Of a DNA stretch of 64,000 nt, positions 1-10,029 are shown piece by piece. The translations under genes and the position numbers were made by a program. The first letter of the stretch is position 1, and every line of letters starts with the position of its first letter. The DNA lies in NCBI GenBank assembly GCA_009733575.1, contig ML769739.1, positions 1 to 64,000 on the forward strand. The letters run 5' to 3'. The stretch is from Gymnopus androsaceus JB14. Lineage: Eukaryota; Basidiomycota; Agaricomycetes; Agaricales; Omphalotaceae. The notes under the pieces were generated by a model, which was not told where the DNA came from, did not search any database, and worked only from the letters and a program-made list of their open reading frames with translations.

Positions 1-20
1 CTGACTATTTATATTTACAG

Positions 21-979
21 CTATCTGAGTATCTACGGTGAGATTTCTTACCTTCTCCGGACCTCCTATATGCTTGAACTTTATCTCAGGGCTTATTTTC
101 TCGCTATACTTGCTTGTTATCTCTGCCACCCATATCACATTCATTGGGTCCAAGAGACAGACTTTCGGCGCTACTTCGTCGTAGTCATGAATCTAGGTCA
201 ACTTCGAGACCTGCAAGTGCAGCGTCTGTGCGAAACAGTGATAGCGTGGCGTCTGAAGATTCGAATTCCTAATCCAGCATTGGAGGAAGAGTCATCGATG
301 CCTTTGACTACACCTCCGACTACACCTCCACAGCCCCATAATCCACTGGGATCGATATCGTCCAGCAGCATAGATGTCCTCGGTACATTGCTTAGGTATA
401 TTTCTTCATCTTTGACAAGATTTTCATTCTAATGTAATTCTTTTTTTTTCCAGCGTCGCAGCGGCAGCTACTGCTGCATCCCTACTTACCGGATCGTCTG
501 ATCTCGTTGGAATAACTTCTCCTCCTCCTCCTCCATCCACCGAAAACACGTCTTCCACTCCTTCCTCCAGTCCCTCTTCACCAATGTTTCCCCCGACTGC
601 ATCCACTTCAAACACGTCCATGTCGAGTCCGACATTACCTATGCGGAGTATTCCTGTTCACACTGGCACTGGCACAGCGGGAGACAGAGATAGAGCAGAA
701 AGAATGCGGCACGTGTGGTCTAATATCCGGAACCGTTTGAGCTTAGGTTTCGGTCAACCGCCTAACCGGAGACATCCTGCTGAAGCCTCTGCAGATGTGC
801 CACCAGCAGCAGAGGGAGGAGGCGAAACTGCCCCTCTCACTGATGCCCGTAGCACAGATGCGTTCAGTACCAGTTATATTGGTGTAGCCAGGTCCGCTCG
901 GAATGAATGTGATACAAGGGAACTGTCGTCCGTTGAACTCGTTCAACATCAAAGTCTCGAAGGCATATGCGATCGCTGA
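21..979 (+). CDS. 3' part of an unrecognised membrane protein gene
   Basis: I do not recognise this protein. An acceptor (ttacag, ending at 20) opens an exon that reads through a hydrophobic aromatic-rich stretch (LRAYFLAILACYLC, likely membrane-embedded), then a basic amphipathic stretch and a Pro/Thr/Ser-rich linker. An intron at 396-453 (GTATAT..CAG) joins in phase (AG+C) to a low-complexity tail rich in Ser, Pro and Thr, followed by a charged segment (AERMRHVWSNIRNRL). The 5' part lies outside the window. From about 850 onward the frame runs antisense to a PDR transporter fragment, so the last 40 or so codons may not be the original C-terminus; a junction with that fragment could have replaced it. 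Real coding up to about 800 is supported by the clean intron phase. Confidence 0.5.
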
Positions 980-1446
980 ATGAACATGATTAGAAAGAAG
1001 AATCTTAGCAATGGTTTAAACATATGGTTGATGTAGTTAATCCATCTGAACCACGGATGCATGTCGGTAATAGGGATCGTGAAGCCAGTGTATATGATGA
1101 GAGCCATCATGATAATCGAAGCAGGAGCCATGGCCTGGGCTGATTGTTCGGGAGGCTGCTCCAATAGTACGGAATATCATCGACATTGTAAGGGTGCACA
1201 CAAACGAGAAGAGCAAGAAAATGAAGAAATTTTCCGGTGTACGTCGCAAAAGTCATAAAATAGAGGACTAGATTGAACGAGATACTAGGAGTATATTAGT
1301 CGTTTACTTCACGATGTTCGAAAACCATCCAACTTACGCAACCACAATTTTAGCGGGCAAACCACAAATCATGGCAGCTATCGACTCCGTAAATGGATGG
1401 TAAAGTGCCATGCGTGAATGTTTCTCAACAATGGGTCGTTGTTCAT
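850..1446 (-). pseudogene. PDR-type (ABCG) ABC transporter fragment, first transmembrane domain
   Basis: Minus-strand reading gives in order [12 protein letters not shown], an intron, ENFFIFLLFSFVCTLTMSM, QAMAPAS..IYTGFTIP, HPWFRWINYIN, an intron, then NEFNGRQFPC and SGPGYTNITGTERIC. These are the hallmark strings of the latter half of the first membrane domain of fungal pleiotropic drug resistance transporters, including the extracellular loop Cys. Both nucleotide-binding domains and the second membrane domain are missing. An extra C shifts the frame near 1140, and the donor of the second intron reads ATATGT where GTATGT would restore the phase. It is therefore a decayed fragment, not a working pump. 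It lies head-to-head with the NRPS-like fragment. Confidence 0.8.
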
Positions 1447-1693
1447 AAAGCGTAAAAATCTAGATCAACAGCATTTGAATGAAAGCAAATAAAACATGAA
1501 GCCTCGTACCCCTTCTCATAAGCTCGCTCTCCGCTACCGGCAGTTGTGTGCACGTATCTCGTCATCGAAGTCGTGAATACCTGCTGGGACGAGGGACCCG
1601 GCACCTGTAGACGATGAGGGAGAATATATTGAATGAAGCTTCTGGAGGTCGTAGACATTCTACGTCCAAGATGCACTCGAGATGCATCCCTCA

Positions 1694-2339
1694 TACGACC
1701 CTTCCCAATTGACATCTTTGACCCGCCAAGTCCGGATCCTCGGACGCACAGACGACCTCATTGTTCTCGCCACTGGAGAGAAAGTACGGCCGACGATGAT
1801 GGAGCAGTGTGTTGCGGAGCATCCGCATGTGAAGGATGCGCTGGTAGGAGAGCGGGATTGGGTGTCATTGTTGAACTTGTCGAATCGACTTTGGGGTCTG
1901 GGTCTCTAGTCAATGCCAGCACTGCAGAGAAGGAGGAAATGATTCGATCTCTTGAACCTTTCGTTGAAAGAGGAAATTCGTACACGGACGCACACGGGAA
2001 GATCTCCACCAACCCGCTCAATATGATCATTGTTACCTCTTCGTCGACAAAACCGCTCATTCGGATGGACAAAGGGAGCTTGGCGCGAAAAGCCAACTAC
2101 GCAGCATTTGAGGAGGAGATTCAAGGGTGCTACGATTCACAGGGAGCTGAAGAGGAAACTGCGGCTATCCTCAGGGAACAGACTTCTTCGTTCCTTCGTC
2201 AGGGAATGAGGTGGACTTTTTCGAGGTTGGGATGGATAGTTTACAGGCTACGAGGTTGCGGGTTCTATTGCAGAGTGCGTTCAGATTGTTCCATGGTACA
2301 CTGCCAACTGCGCTTGTGTTTGCGTTCGGGAAGCAGTAA
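1694..2339 (+). pseudogene. NRPS-like (adenylation-carrier) enzyme fragment
   Basis: Three overlapping plus frames give one protein with two single-base shifts (near 1845 and 2200). The first part carries GRTDDLIVLATGEKVRPT, the hinge of adenylate-forming enzymes (A8-like motif). The middle carries SYTDAHGKIST and STKPLIRMDKGSLARK with the catalytic-lysine region (A10-like). The last frame carries VGMDSLQATRLR, the phosphopantetheine attachment site of a carrier domain (Ser codon 2238-2240), and ends with TAA at 2337-2339. This order (A-domain C-terminus, then T domain) is that of fungal NRPS-like or aminoadipate-reductase-like enzymes. The A-domain N-terminus and the reductase are absent. 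Since only frameshifts break it, the fragment is fairly young. Confidence 0.8.
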
Positions 2340-2494
2340 GAGCTCCGGGTCGTGTGAATGGGTACGGTTTTGAAGTAAAAGTCGAGGACATGTCGAATAA
2401 GATATCCAACGTTCCCTGTATGGTGCCGTGATAGAGCCATGAAGGTGAGCAATAGTGGATGTAGAAGGTAAGATGAAGATGGAAGTAAGCGGCT

Positions 2495-3107
2495 GTGCCG
2501 TGCACGCATCCAAGTACAAACAAACACGCACAAATGCGTTCTTCCACATTCTGTGACGGAATGGCTAGGCTGCGCCGTTCCAAAGCTGGAAGCTGGGGCG
2601 GTGAAGCCAGGGACGCTCGTCGACCGTATCTCAAGCGGCGCAAGGCCTGGGAGAAAGCGGTCATGAATTTTTTCAAAAATTGGCGCGAAGATGGATGGAT
2701 CTACGTCTTCTTCAACGGGTTCTTCGAAGGAAACGCGATTTTCAAACTGGGCAAAACCAACAATCTATGTCGCCGGATGCCGCAGTGGAATTTCGACTGC
2801 CCAAACCCGGGCAGAATATGGTTGGAGGCATTTTGGGCACCGAACGCAATACGCACCGGTAAATATCAATATCGTCGATAGTATTGGCGACTATACTAAC
2901 TGCATTTTCTTAGAATCGCTTCTGCATATCGCTCTGGAGGAGCTTTGCGAACAACGTCCACGGTTTATGTGTAAATGTAAGTCTGCTGATTTCTCTCCCA
3001 TCTAGCTAACAAGAGAGAAACGTCACAATATTGTAGGCGGAACTGCTCATATTGAAAAATTCGGATTCAAAGGGTGCCCTTTGCTGGCTTACAAAGAACG
3101 AATCTGA
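2495..3107 (+). CDS. T5orf172-domain protein (GIY-YIG-like fold)
   Basis: Three exons join in phase: 2495-2858, 2914-2976 and 3037-3107. Introns have GTAAAT..TTAG with a CTAAC branch site and GTAAGT..GTAG. The protein has a basic N-terminus rich in Arg and Lys, then GWIYVFF..AIFKLGKTNNL..RRMPQWNFDCP..GRIWL, and after the splice ESLLHIALEEL and MCKCGTAHIEKFGF. This matches the T5orf172 / Mug113-like domain, related to GIY-YIG nucleases, which is expanded in Agaricomycete genomes. The start is uncertain; a Met just before the basic stretch (near 2561) is as good. No catalytic role has been shown for the fungal members that I know. The frame is open throughout, unlike its left neighbours. Confidence 0.7.
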
Positions 3108-3446
3108 CCTGTAATCTTACTTATACTTACACGAGTGATTTCCTCGGTTTGGTTGCGAAGGTCAGTTATCTTGTCGCAGTGGACTTGTCATACTTACTTG
3201 TGGCTAGTTCTGGACGTACCTAAATTCAATGACAATATATTGAGAATGTGAAAGTACATTGACTTGCTATTCTTGAGGACTATCTTATGAGTTGTGTGAG
3301 TTGAGTACTTGATACTTTGGGGTTTGTTTGTGTAGAACTTCTAAATACAGTAGTACTTCTACGTTATCTTAAACCTCGGCTGCACTTCAGTGTATGCTAT
3401 TGAGTACGCTACGCTGCCGCTAGGCCACCGCACAGATGAAGCTTGT

Positions 3447-3738
3447 CATTTCAGCATTACCCTGAAACGGCTGCTGAAATGGAATACTTCGTCCGGCTTG
3501 TGAAAGATTCCTTTTCGGGGAGCCTTTCAGCCCGGCCGAAGGTGATTATTTCAGTTTCTGTCCGAAATCTATTGTTTCGGACCTTGGCTGACATTTACCA
3601 CTTCAAATGTTCGGAAGGGGTTTATTTCGTTATTTCAATGAAATATTTATTTTCTATACCTGTCTTAAAATTTACATTTCGCTTATGTATCGAAAGTAAC
3701 AATTTCACATCATGCTTCAGCATGGCTGAAGCATGATG
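3447..3738. repeat. cluster of short perfect inverted repeats
   Basis: Within 292 bp lie at least three perfect hairpins: catttcagca / tgctgaaatg (3447-3456 with 3472-3481), gtccgaaa / tttcggac (3560-3567 with 3575-3582), and a 14-bp stem catcatgcttcagc / gctgaagcatgatg with a 3-nt loop (3708-3738). All use variants of the same TTTCAG/CTGAAA core. No target duplication was found, so its nature is open. The rest of 3108-4108 holds no gene that I can see; it includes a (GC)n tract near 3871. Confidence 0.6.
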
Positions 3739-4108
3739 ATTGGCGGTGTGAAACTTATGAAAATATGCATGCAGTGTTGATCAGCTCGAACAACAGACTA
3801 CTTACATGTACAGTGCTGGCAGTCGACCACACACCGAAATGTATTCCGTATGATTCATGAATAATCAATCGCGCGCGCGCTCAAATCGCACTAGCACAGA
3901 AAAAAATACAAAATACATAAATCAAAGACCAGAATCGAATCGACCATAGTAAATTGACCAAGCCGCCAGTCTGGTGGCGGTTTGCCAGAAGCCGGTAACT
4001 ACGACCGTCCAATCTCAATGCTTTTGGTGGTGCAAGCTTGTCAAGAAATTGACAATTCGGGCATTGACAAGGAAAGTTTATGCAAATATCTCTGCATCCG
4101 ATCCGAGC

Positions 4109-4168
4109 GCTCATGTTCAACGCTCAGCGCTCATGTTCAACGCTCAGCGCTCAGCTGGAGTATAAAAG
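4109..4168 (+). promoter_or_regulatory. 20-bp tandem repeat followed by a TATA box
   Basis: Two perfect copies of gctcatgttcaacgctcagc (4109-4128, 4129-4148) and a partial third copy stand directly upstream of TATAAAAG (4161-4168). The layout looks like upstream elements plus a core promoter, but no reading frame follows. Instead a MITE begins about 43 bp downstream. This is either an orphan promoter or chance. Confidence 0.3.
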
Positions 4169-4211
4169 TGCGGAAAGCCTTGTTCCACTTCTTCATCTGA
4201 GAGTGCAGATT

Positions 4212-4574
4212 TATTGCGCTTTTCAATAATAATGCCATTTTGGAAAAAAAAAGTTTCATTTCAGAGCATGTGACGTTCTTGGTACTCTTCCTGTCATCCA
4301 AGCGCCCACGCAAGAATGTGCGGGACCGAGCTCCCGACCACCCCAAGAATATTTTGAACATTTTTCACAATTTTTTCATGATTTTTGGGATGTGCTTGCA
4401 CTGTTTAATTTTTTTTGGTCAGTGGGTGCATAGGGGCAGGGATAGCCGCCCAAGATGGCAGGCAGTGCTCGCAAGCCATTGGCCTGTCATGTCAGCATGA
4501 CATCACTCACAACCTATGAATCAATAAAACTTTTTTTTTTTTCCGAAATGGCATTATTATTGAAAAGCGCAATA
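4212..4574. mobile_element. MITE with about 45-bp terminal inverted repeats and TA target site
   Basis: The left end (TTGCGCTTTTCAATAATAAT, continuing into GCCATTTTGG and an A-tract) is repeated in inverse orientation at 4524-4573 with only one mismatch before the homopolymer. Both ends are flanked by TA (4212-4213 and 4573-4574), the target used by Tc1/mariner elements. The interior of about 270 bp has no recognisable coding. I read it as a non-autonomous Tc1/mariner-like element. Confidence 0.75.
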
Positions 4575-4592
4575 ACAAGATACACAACTCTC

Positions 4593-4754
4593 CATGAGGA
4601 TGTCTCAGGATGTCCCAGGACACCTAGAATGACTAGGATACCTGAGGTGTCCAAAGTTTTACCCTTTTTCCTGGGCCAACTAGGTTGCCTCAGGTTGCCT
4701 AAGAGGACTAGGTGACCTTGGATCCTCCTAGGCCCAAAACAGTTTTTTCTGATG
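4593..4754. repeat. truncated copy of the CCTAGG-rich repeat family
   Basis: This stretch consists of CCTAGG/CTCAGG/CCTAGA variants and ends with ggcccaaaacagttttttct followed by gatg. The same right end closes the full-length copy at 25603-25954. The matching left terminus is absent here, so the copy is truncated. Confidence 0.6.
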
Positions 4755-5630
4755 GCCATTGCTTGTTCTGTGGCAGGGAAAGTGTGCTCCCAGCCTACAT
4801 CACCCCCATATGGGACTATCACAAGATACTTGGTTGGGTCTTTGTCAATGCTCTTGTTTAGGATGAACATTCTTGAGCAGATAAGCAGTGGAGATTACTG
4901 CAACCTTGTATTCCTGGTCAGTGAAGGGGACTGCAAATCCTGCAGGCTTGTTGGCAGGTTTGTCTCCAGAGCTGCTTGTCCTACCATAGGGGAGTAGTTC
5001 CGGAAGAGTGGAAGTTGTTGAATGCTTGAGAACATTGGGGAGTGCAAAAGAGGAGGAAGTATTTTAGTGGTTCAGGAAGGGAAGAATTGGTCTAAAATCA
5101 TGTTCATTGTTTATGTTGTCATTGTTTCCTTTGTCATTCTTGTCTTTGAGTTTATCATCCTCAGTCTACATTAGGATAGTTAGTTAGTCCTTAAAGCTTG
5201 CACCAATTCTTTTAGTCTAATGGGGTCTTTGGTACCTCCTTTGAAAGCTAGAAATTTACAAGGACCTTTAGCCTTATCAGTTGAGGACTCTCCATTCTCT
5301 TGGAGTGACATATGGTGTGTTTGACTGGCTGTAATTTGTGTGGATGGAAGTAGAAGTAGAGTGAAAAGGATAAAGAGGGGGTTCCCACAGGCAACTGCCT
5401 TTTATGTGCCATTCAATTCCTTTATCTTAGTTCTCTTCTTTTCCTTTGTGAAGGTAATGGAGGCAGGAGGAAAGCATGTTTGTCATCACGGGGTTGACAT
5501 GTGAGCCATCTGCCACTTGCTCTGATCTGTTCCACTCAACTTTCCTCAAGTCTTGCATTTCATGCAAGCCCATTTCTTTGCATATCTTGTTAGCCAAGCC
5601 TCTTGCTTGTTGTCCTTAACCAGTCTTTAA
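4755..5630. other. intergenic stretch without a recognisable gene
   Basis: No frame here resembles a known protein. On the minus strand 5420-5600 a short open stretch (LANKICKEMGLHEMQDL) reads like decayed coding of a mobile element, but I cannot assign it. The right edge is the target site of a hAT-like MITE. Confidence 0.4.
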
Positions 5631-6425
5631 TAAAGGTGGACACGACTCCGGGTCCTGACCCGGTACCGGCAGGTTTTTTACCCTGCGGGTCCCGGTACCG
5701 GTTTCCCACGGGTTATGCCCGGTTACAGGTCGCCATTTTTGTTTTTATTGTGACCGGCCGGTACTGGTAGACCCGTGGGAACAAATATTTGGCTTTAATA
5801 TTGGTACATATTTCACTACTTAGTGCCAATATAGTATACTAATATTATTGGTTAGTACTTACAGTATGTATTAGTTCTGCTTGGGACTGATATTAGTGTC
5901 TAATACTAGTATACTTACACTAATAGTACTAATACTTTGCCAATAGCAGCTTAATTAATAGTAAGTAAGATAATAAAGGTGGCATTAAGATGCATATATG
6001 CAGCTATAGTAGCAGTGATAGTGCATACAGTAGCATAGAGATCTTATTTGGATCCTATCTCCATGTCAAAAGACATTATCAATATTTTGGTATTATTACC
6101 ACTGACATTGTATTGAATACTGTACCAATAATGGCTGGATACTTACCAGTCTTTGAATTTAGTACTAACATTGGTGCTAGAATCTAATACAAACATACTA
6201 GTACCAGTATAAGTACTAATGTTAGTACAAATATTATTACTACTAGTGAGTGCCCTAGTATGGGCAGGTTACACAGGTACCGGCCGGTTTACCTGTGGCA
6301 GGTCCCGGTACCGGTTAACCGGTTTCCCACGGGTTTGGAACCGGTCGCAGGTCGCTAGTTTTGCCCTCCGGTTACCGGCATCACAGGTCCAGGTAAACCG
6401 GGACCCGGAGTCGTGTCCACCCTTA
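5631..6425. mobile_element. hAT-like MITE 1 (GGTACC/CCCGTGGG palindrome type)
   Basis: Terminal inverted repeats TAAAGGTGGACACGACTCC and TAAGGGTGGACACGACTCC (the right one read inverted) bound a 795-bp element. It is flanked by an exact 8-bp duplication GTCTTTAA (5623-5630 and 6426-6433). Both ends carry 120-150 bp of GC-rich palindromes (ccggtaccgg, cccacgggt, aaccggtt). The core is AT-rich, with AGTACT/ACTAGT motifs and no coding. The 8-bp target duplication and TA(A/G)RGGTG termini fit hAT elements. Confidence 0.88.
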
Positions 6426-6577
6426 GTCTTTAATGGAAGCATCATGTTTCCATTGAACCAAGGCCTTACTCTTTTACCAAGGGGACTAGATATTGTAGCA
6501 GTCTTTCTACAGGGGGATTTACACCATGAATTCAAGCTTTGTCTCTACAACTGGTGCAAAGACAATATGACCTGTTA

Positions 6578-7303
6578 TAGAGGTGGGCACGAATACATAC
6601 TCGAGTATATTCGTTATTCGTGGTACGAATATTTGTCACCTCAAATCCACTATTTATACTCGAGTATATACTCGAATATTTGTACAGACATATATTCGCG
6701 AATAGATATTCGTGAATAACGAGTATTTTAGGACAAATACTCGAGTATACTTGTGATTAATTAACAACATTACAAATAAAGTAAATATAGGCTCGAACAT
6801 GTAAGTAATAATGTTGAAGTACTATATTAGTGTTTAATAATAATATAAATACAGTCTGTATACATTTCCGAGTACTATTACATGACACAAAATTGTGGCG
6901 GTACTGAGAATTGAACTCTGCTGGTCAGCTATCACAGGAAGGCCTGACCTTAATCCAGAGTCGGCGCCCATAACCACTAAGCCACACAGATTTTATTACA
7001 GTTACATGTCAATAACATTATATACATATTCAAACATAGCCAAATTAAGTTATATATTGAATTTTTGCTTAAGTAATGAATACCTCACATGCTCGTGCTA
7101 ACGAGCACGTGATATCGGCGAATATTCGTGAATATTCATGAATAAAGTACCACGAATATTTGTGACATCAAAGTGGCTATTTATACTCGAGTAAGTACTC
7201 GTGTAACGAATATATTCGTCACTCGTGACTCATTATTCGCGAGTAACGAATGGCTAAATATTCATGAATACTCATGAATATTCGCTATTCGTGCCCATCT
7301 CTA
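6578..7303. mobile_element. hAT-like MITE 2 (CGAATATTCG/CTCGAG type)
   Basis: The ends TAGAGGTGGGCACGAATA and, inverted, TAGAGATGGGCACGAATA bound a 726-bp element. It is flanked by the exact 8-bp duplication ACCTGTTA (6570-6577 and 7304-7311). The subterminal regions consist of iterated cgaatattcg, actcgagta and attcatgaat palindromes. The core includes a tRNA-like sequence on the minus strand. Confidence 0.88.
6894..6986 (-). tRNA. tRNA-like fossil (type II, degenerate) inside hAT MITE 2
   Basis: Read on the minus strand there is an A-box-like string TGGCTTAGTGG, an anticodon-arm-like stem, a long paired segment resembling a class II variable arm (GGTCAGG..CTGACC), and a T-arm-like CAGAG-TTCAATT-CTCAG. 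The outer ends TGTGGC and GCCACA pair, but at the wrong distance for a normal acceptor stem, and the anticodon loop is irregular. I take it as a tRNA pseudogene or a tRNA-derived SINE head, most like Ser or Leu. It is not a functional tRNA. Confidence 0.4.
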
Positions 7304-8321
7304 ACCTGTTAGCTTCACAATAACTTTGCTGCTACTAGTCCTCTTGGCCACTGAGAGGCTGGCCACTGGATCCATGCATCATGGTGGTCCTAGTTGAAGG
7401 GGAATTTGAAATTTATCAATAATCTTCAGTAAGTCTTTACAAAAATTCTAAATAAATTGCCTCACTTGTTGATTACCTATAGAGGATTTATAATGGAGAG
7501 TGACAATCAAAGCAACCAGTAAGTCCATCAGCAGTTTCGCAGGCATATGGAGGTATGGTACCATACACTCCATACAAATTCCATCCACGGTTTTGATGTA
7601 TAGCCACTACGGCGTCGCAAAGTTTCCATACACAATGTATGGCACCTTCCATACATCAGCAAAACCTGTATGACGTGGGAAGTGCTTGAGCGAACTGTCC
7701 AGAGTTCCCAGCGCTCCAGCGTCCCAGCACTCAGATGGTCCGGCTGATGCAGGAGGGAGCTCCCAGAAGCTCCCAGAGGCCGAAAAATTACCTTATTTGG
7801 AAATAACATATGATTTTATATTTCTGACAGCACTCGCAAGCGCTGGCCAGCACTGGGAGCTCTGGGAGTGCTGGGAATTTTAAGTAATCCTGTGGGAATC
7901 AAAATGCAAAATACAGGTTTTGCTGATGTACCATCTCCATACAGTATCATCCTATACATGATATTCCAGTCCATACATCTGCTTACAGTATCCATACACA
8001 TTTACAATCAAAGATCATGCAATTCACATAAAAATAGCTACATGAAATGAGATACCCCCCATGAGACTCCAACAAGACAAGGCCACTTGAGCACTGAAAA
8101 CCACAAATACATCAGTGGAGCTTGTTGCCGCAGTGGGAATTGACTCGGAAAAGTGTACTACGTGACTCTAGTATCAATGTCAGTAATTATACTGAGCTCG
8201 GCGATTTAATCAGACTCACTCACCGTGACCCAAACCAATAATTTTCCACTCGCAATGTTCTAGAACTGAATCAGAAAAGCAAAAGATCAACTTCAAGAGG
8301 TATAAGAATTATAGTACTCAC

Positions 8322-8414
8322 CTAATCGGACATGACGAACCCATCATCAGCCCCGTTTTCCGAATCCTCCATTTCCTGCTTAATGGAGACGGCGGAGTGA
8401 TGTTTCGAGCTCAT
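8322..8414 (-). CDS. possible small coding remnant, 30 codons
   Basis: The minus strand from an ATG at 8414 reads 30 codons to TAG. It contains an acidic stretch (EMEDSENGADDG) after VSIKQ, a composition typical of a protein terminus rather than of random AT-rich DNA. A GTGAGT follows the stop at once, so the frame may be an exon with a mutated end. Nothing identifies a family. Confidence 0.15.
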   Translation of the reverse strand: MSSKHHSAVSIKQEMEDSENGADDGFVMSD

Positions 8415-8869
8415 GAATCTTTACAGAAAATCATCCATATCAGCCATAAGGATACTGAACACTGAAAAAAGGCATATGATCATTAGCAGACTAGAATAAA
8501 GAACGAGAAATAACCAGTAATAGGTAGAGATTGACAAAAAAAAAGAGTTGGTATCTGAGTGAGTTTACACACTCCTCTTCTAGGCTAAGACTCAAGATTG
8601 AAAAACCGCGATTCTTGCGAGTTCCTGAGATTTAAAATGGACCCTGGAGGACTTGAGGGAGATGAAAGAAGTTGAAGAGAGAGGATTTGAACAAGCGCCA
8701 AAAAAAGAATGCATCATTTTGATGCACGTGCAACTATGTAGCTGTGGAGCTTGAAGTGCGGAGATTGAATTGACTTGAGTTGTGATAATTCATCATTGGT
8801 CTACATGTTCTATTCACTATTTATATTGTAAATGTTCCCGGTTTGTCAACCATTGCAATGGTTACCGTT

Positions 8870-9145
8870 GTACTGTATAATTAATAATTATGACCTAAAG
8901 TTCCCATAACCGTAACACAGTCCCTGGGAACTTGGTCATTTTGAAAATCATAATGCATAATGGAGTGCAAGGAACTTTGAATTTTGCAAAATAGTAACTC
9001 AAAATTCCAAAAATTGCGTCAAAATGCCCAAAAAACACCAGAAAAAATTTCCGTAACACTAAATTTTGGCCTGAGAACTCCACTTTTTGAGGTTCTCACC
9101 GTAACGCATAAAACCCCGGCACTTTAGGTCATAATTATACAGTAC
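8870..9145. mobile_element. 276-bp MITE with gtactgtataatta termini
   Basis: The left end reads gtactgtataatta, then ataattatgacctaaagt; the right end inverted reads gtactgtataattatgacc and then taaagtgcc. The arms are about 28 bp. The interior contains AT-rich runs and two related segments around ccgtaac. It has no coding and lies inside the larger element at 7526-9502. Confidence 0.65.
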
Positions 9146-9844
9146 TAGTATAATGAGAGTAAGGTGGAATTTAGTACAGTGTAGTGGGTCTGAGTCCGCT
9201 GAAGCGCAACTAAGGCTGACTTAACCTGCCGATATTGGATGCAAGTCACATTGCAGTAGTAGGTGGGATTGCGCATGCACATGAATGGCATAATACAAAA
9301 CTTTAGCTCTACCGGTAATTTACAAAGCATAATGTATTCCATACACTCTCCATACATGTATGGGTTGTGTATAAGTTGTGTATGGGAAATATCATGAAAG
9401 TATGGAATTTTATTATGGATGCTGTATGGATGAGTATGTACGTATGTGTTTTATACATCCCATACATCCCATATCACTCATACTTTTGTGAAACTGCTGA
9501 TGTCAGTTATTTTTCTAAATGAATGATGCAATGGTTGAGGAACCCATAAGTCTTATAGTATTCTTGCTAATTTATTGATAACTTATAAATTGCAAAGGTT
9601 ACAGAATTTGTTAAATGTACAGAAAACCAGCATTCAAAAAGCATTCAAAAAGTTTTGGGGCTGATTGGATACTGAGTAATTCAATTATTATTTTTACCAT
9701 TTCATAGGTCATCATTATAAATTTTGACATCCAAAGTGTTGGATGGCATATTAGCACCCTTCTTCTCTGCATCCTCTTTTTGGCATAGTCTATTTTCACA
9801 TGTGACTGAGCAGCTATATGCTTCTCACTCCCACCTTTTTCCCT

Positions 9845-10005
9845 CAGCTGTTGACTCTCATCTGGTTTGACATCTGAGGCATACATTTCTCTGTCAGTTA
9901 AGTACCTATAAACTCATAATTACACTTTCTTGGTTTTACATTCCACTCTTGTTCCTAGGTATTTAATATCAGTTGTTGACACTCATCTGGTTAGACATCT
10001 GAGGC
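9845..10005. repeat. 36-bp direct repeat, two copies
   Basis: The sequence cagctgttgactctcatctg and the following ttgacatctgaggc (9845-9880) return with about four changes at 9970-10005, 125 bp apart. They lie just past the stop codon of the ankyrin gene. The remaining 9503-10029 shows no gene. Confidence 0.6.
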
Positions 10006-10029
10006 TTTTTACATTTCAGCACAATGAGA

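Larger units (their letters stand above)
7526..9502. mobile_element. inverted-repeat element with nested repeats
   Basis: The left end catcagcagtttcgca and the right end, inverted catcagcagtttcaca, bound about 1.98 kb. Inside are many copies of a CCATACA/TGTATGG motif near both ends, a second inverted repeat (7649-7671 with 7911-7933, about 20 identical bases around ataCAGGTTTTGCTGATGTA), a CCCAGCACT foldback at 7700-7880, and a separate MITE at 8870-9145. I could not find a target duplication, so the boundaries are provisional. No transposase is visible. Confidence 0.5.
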
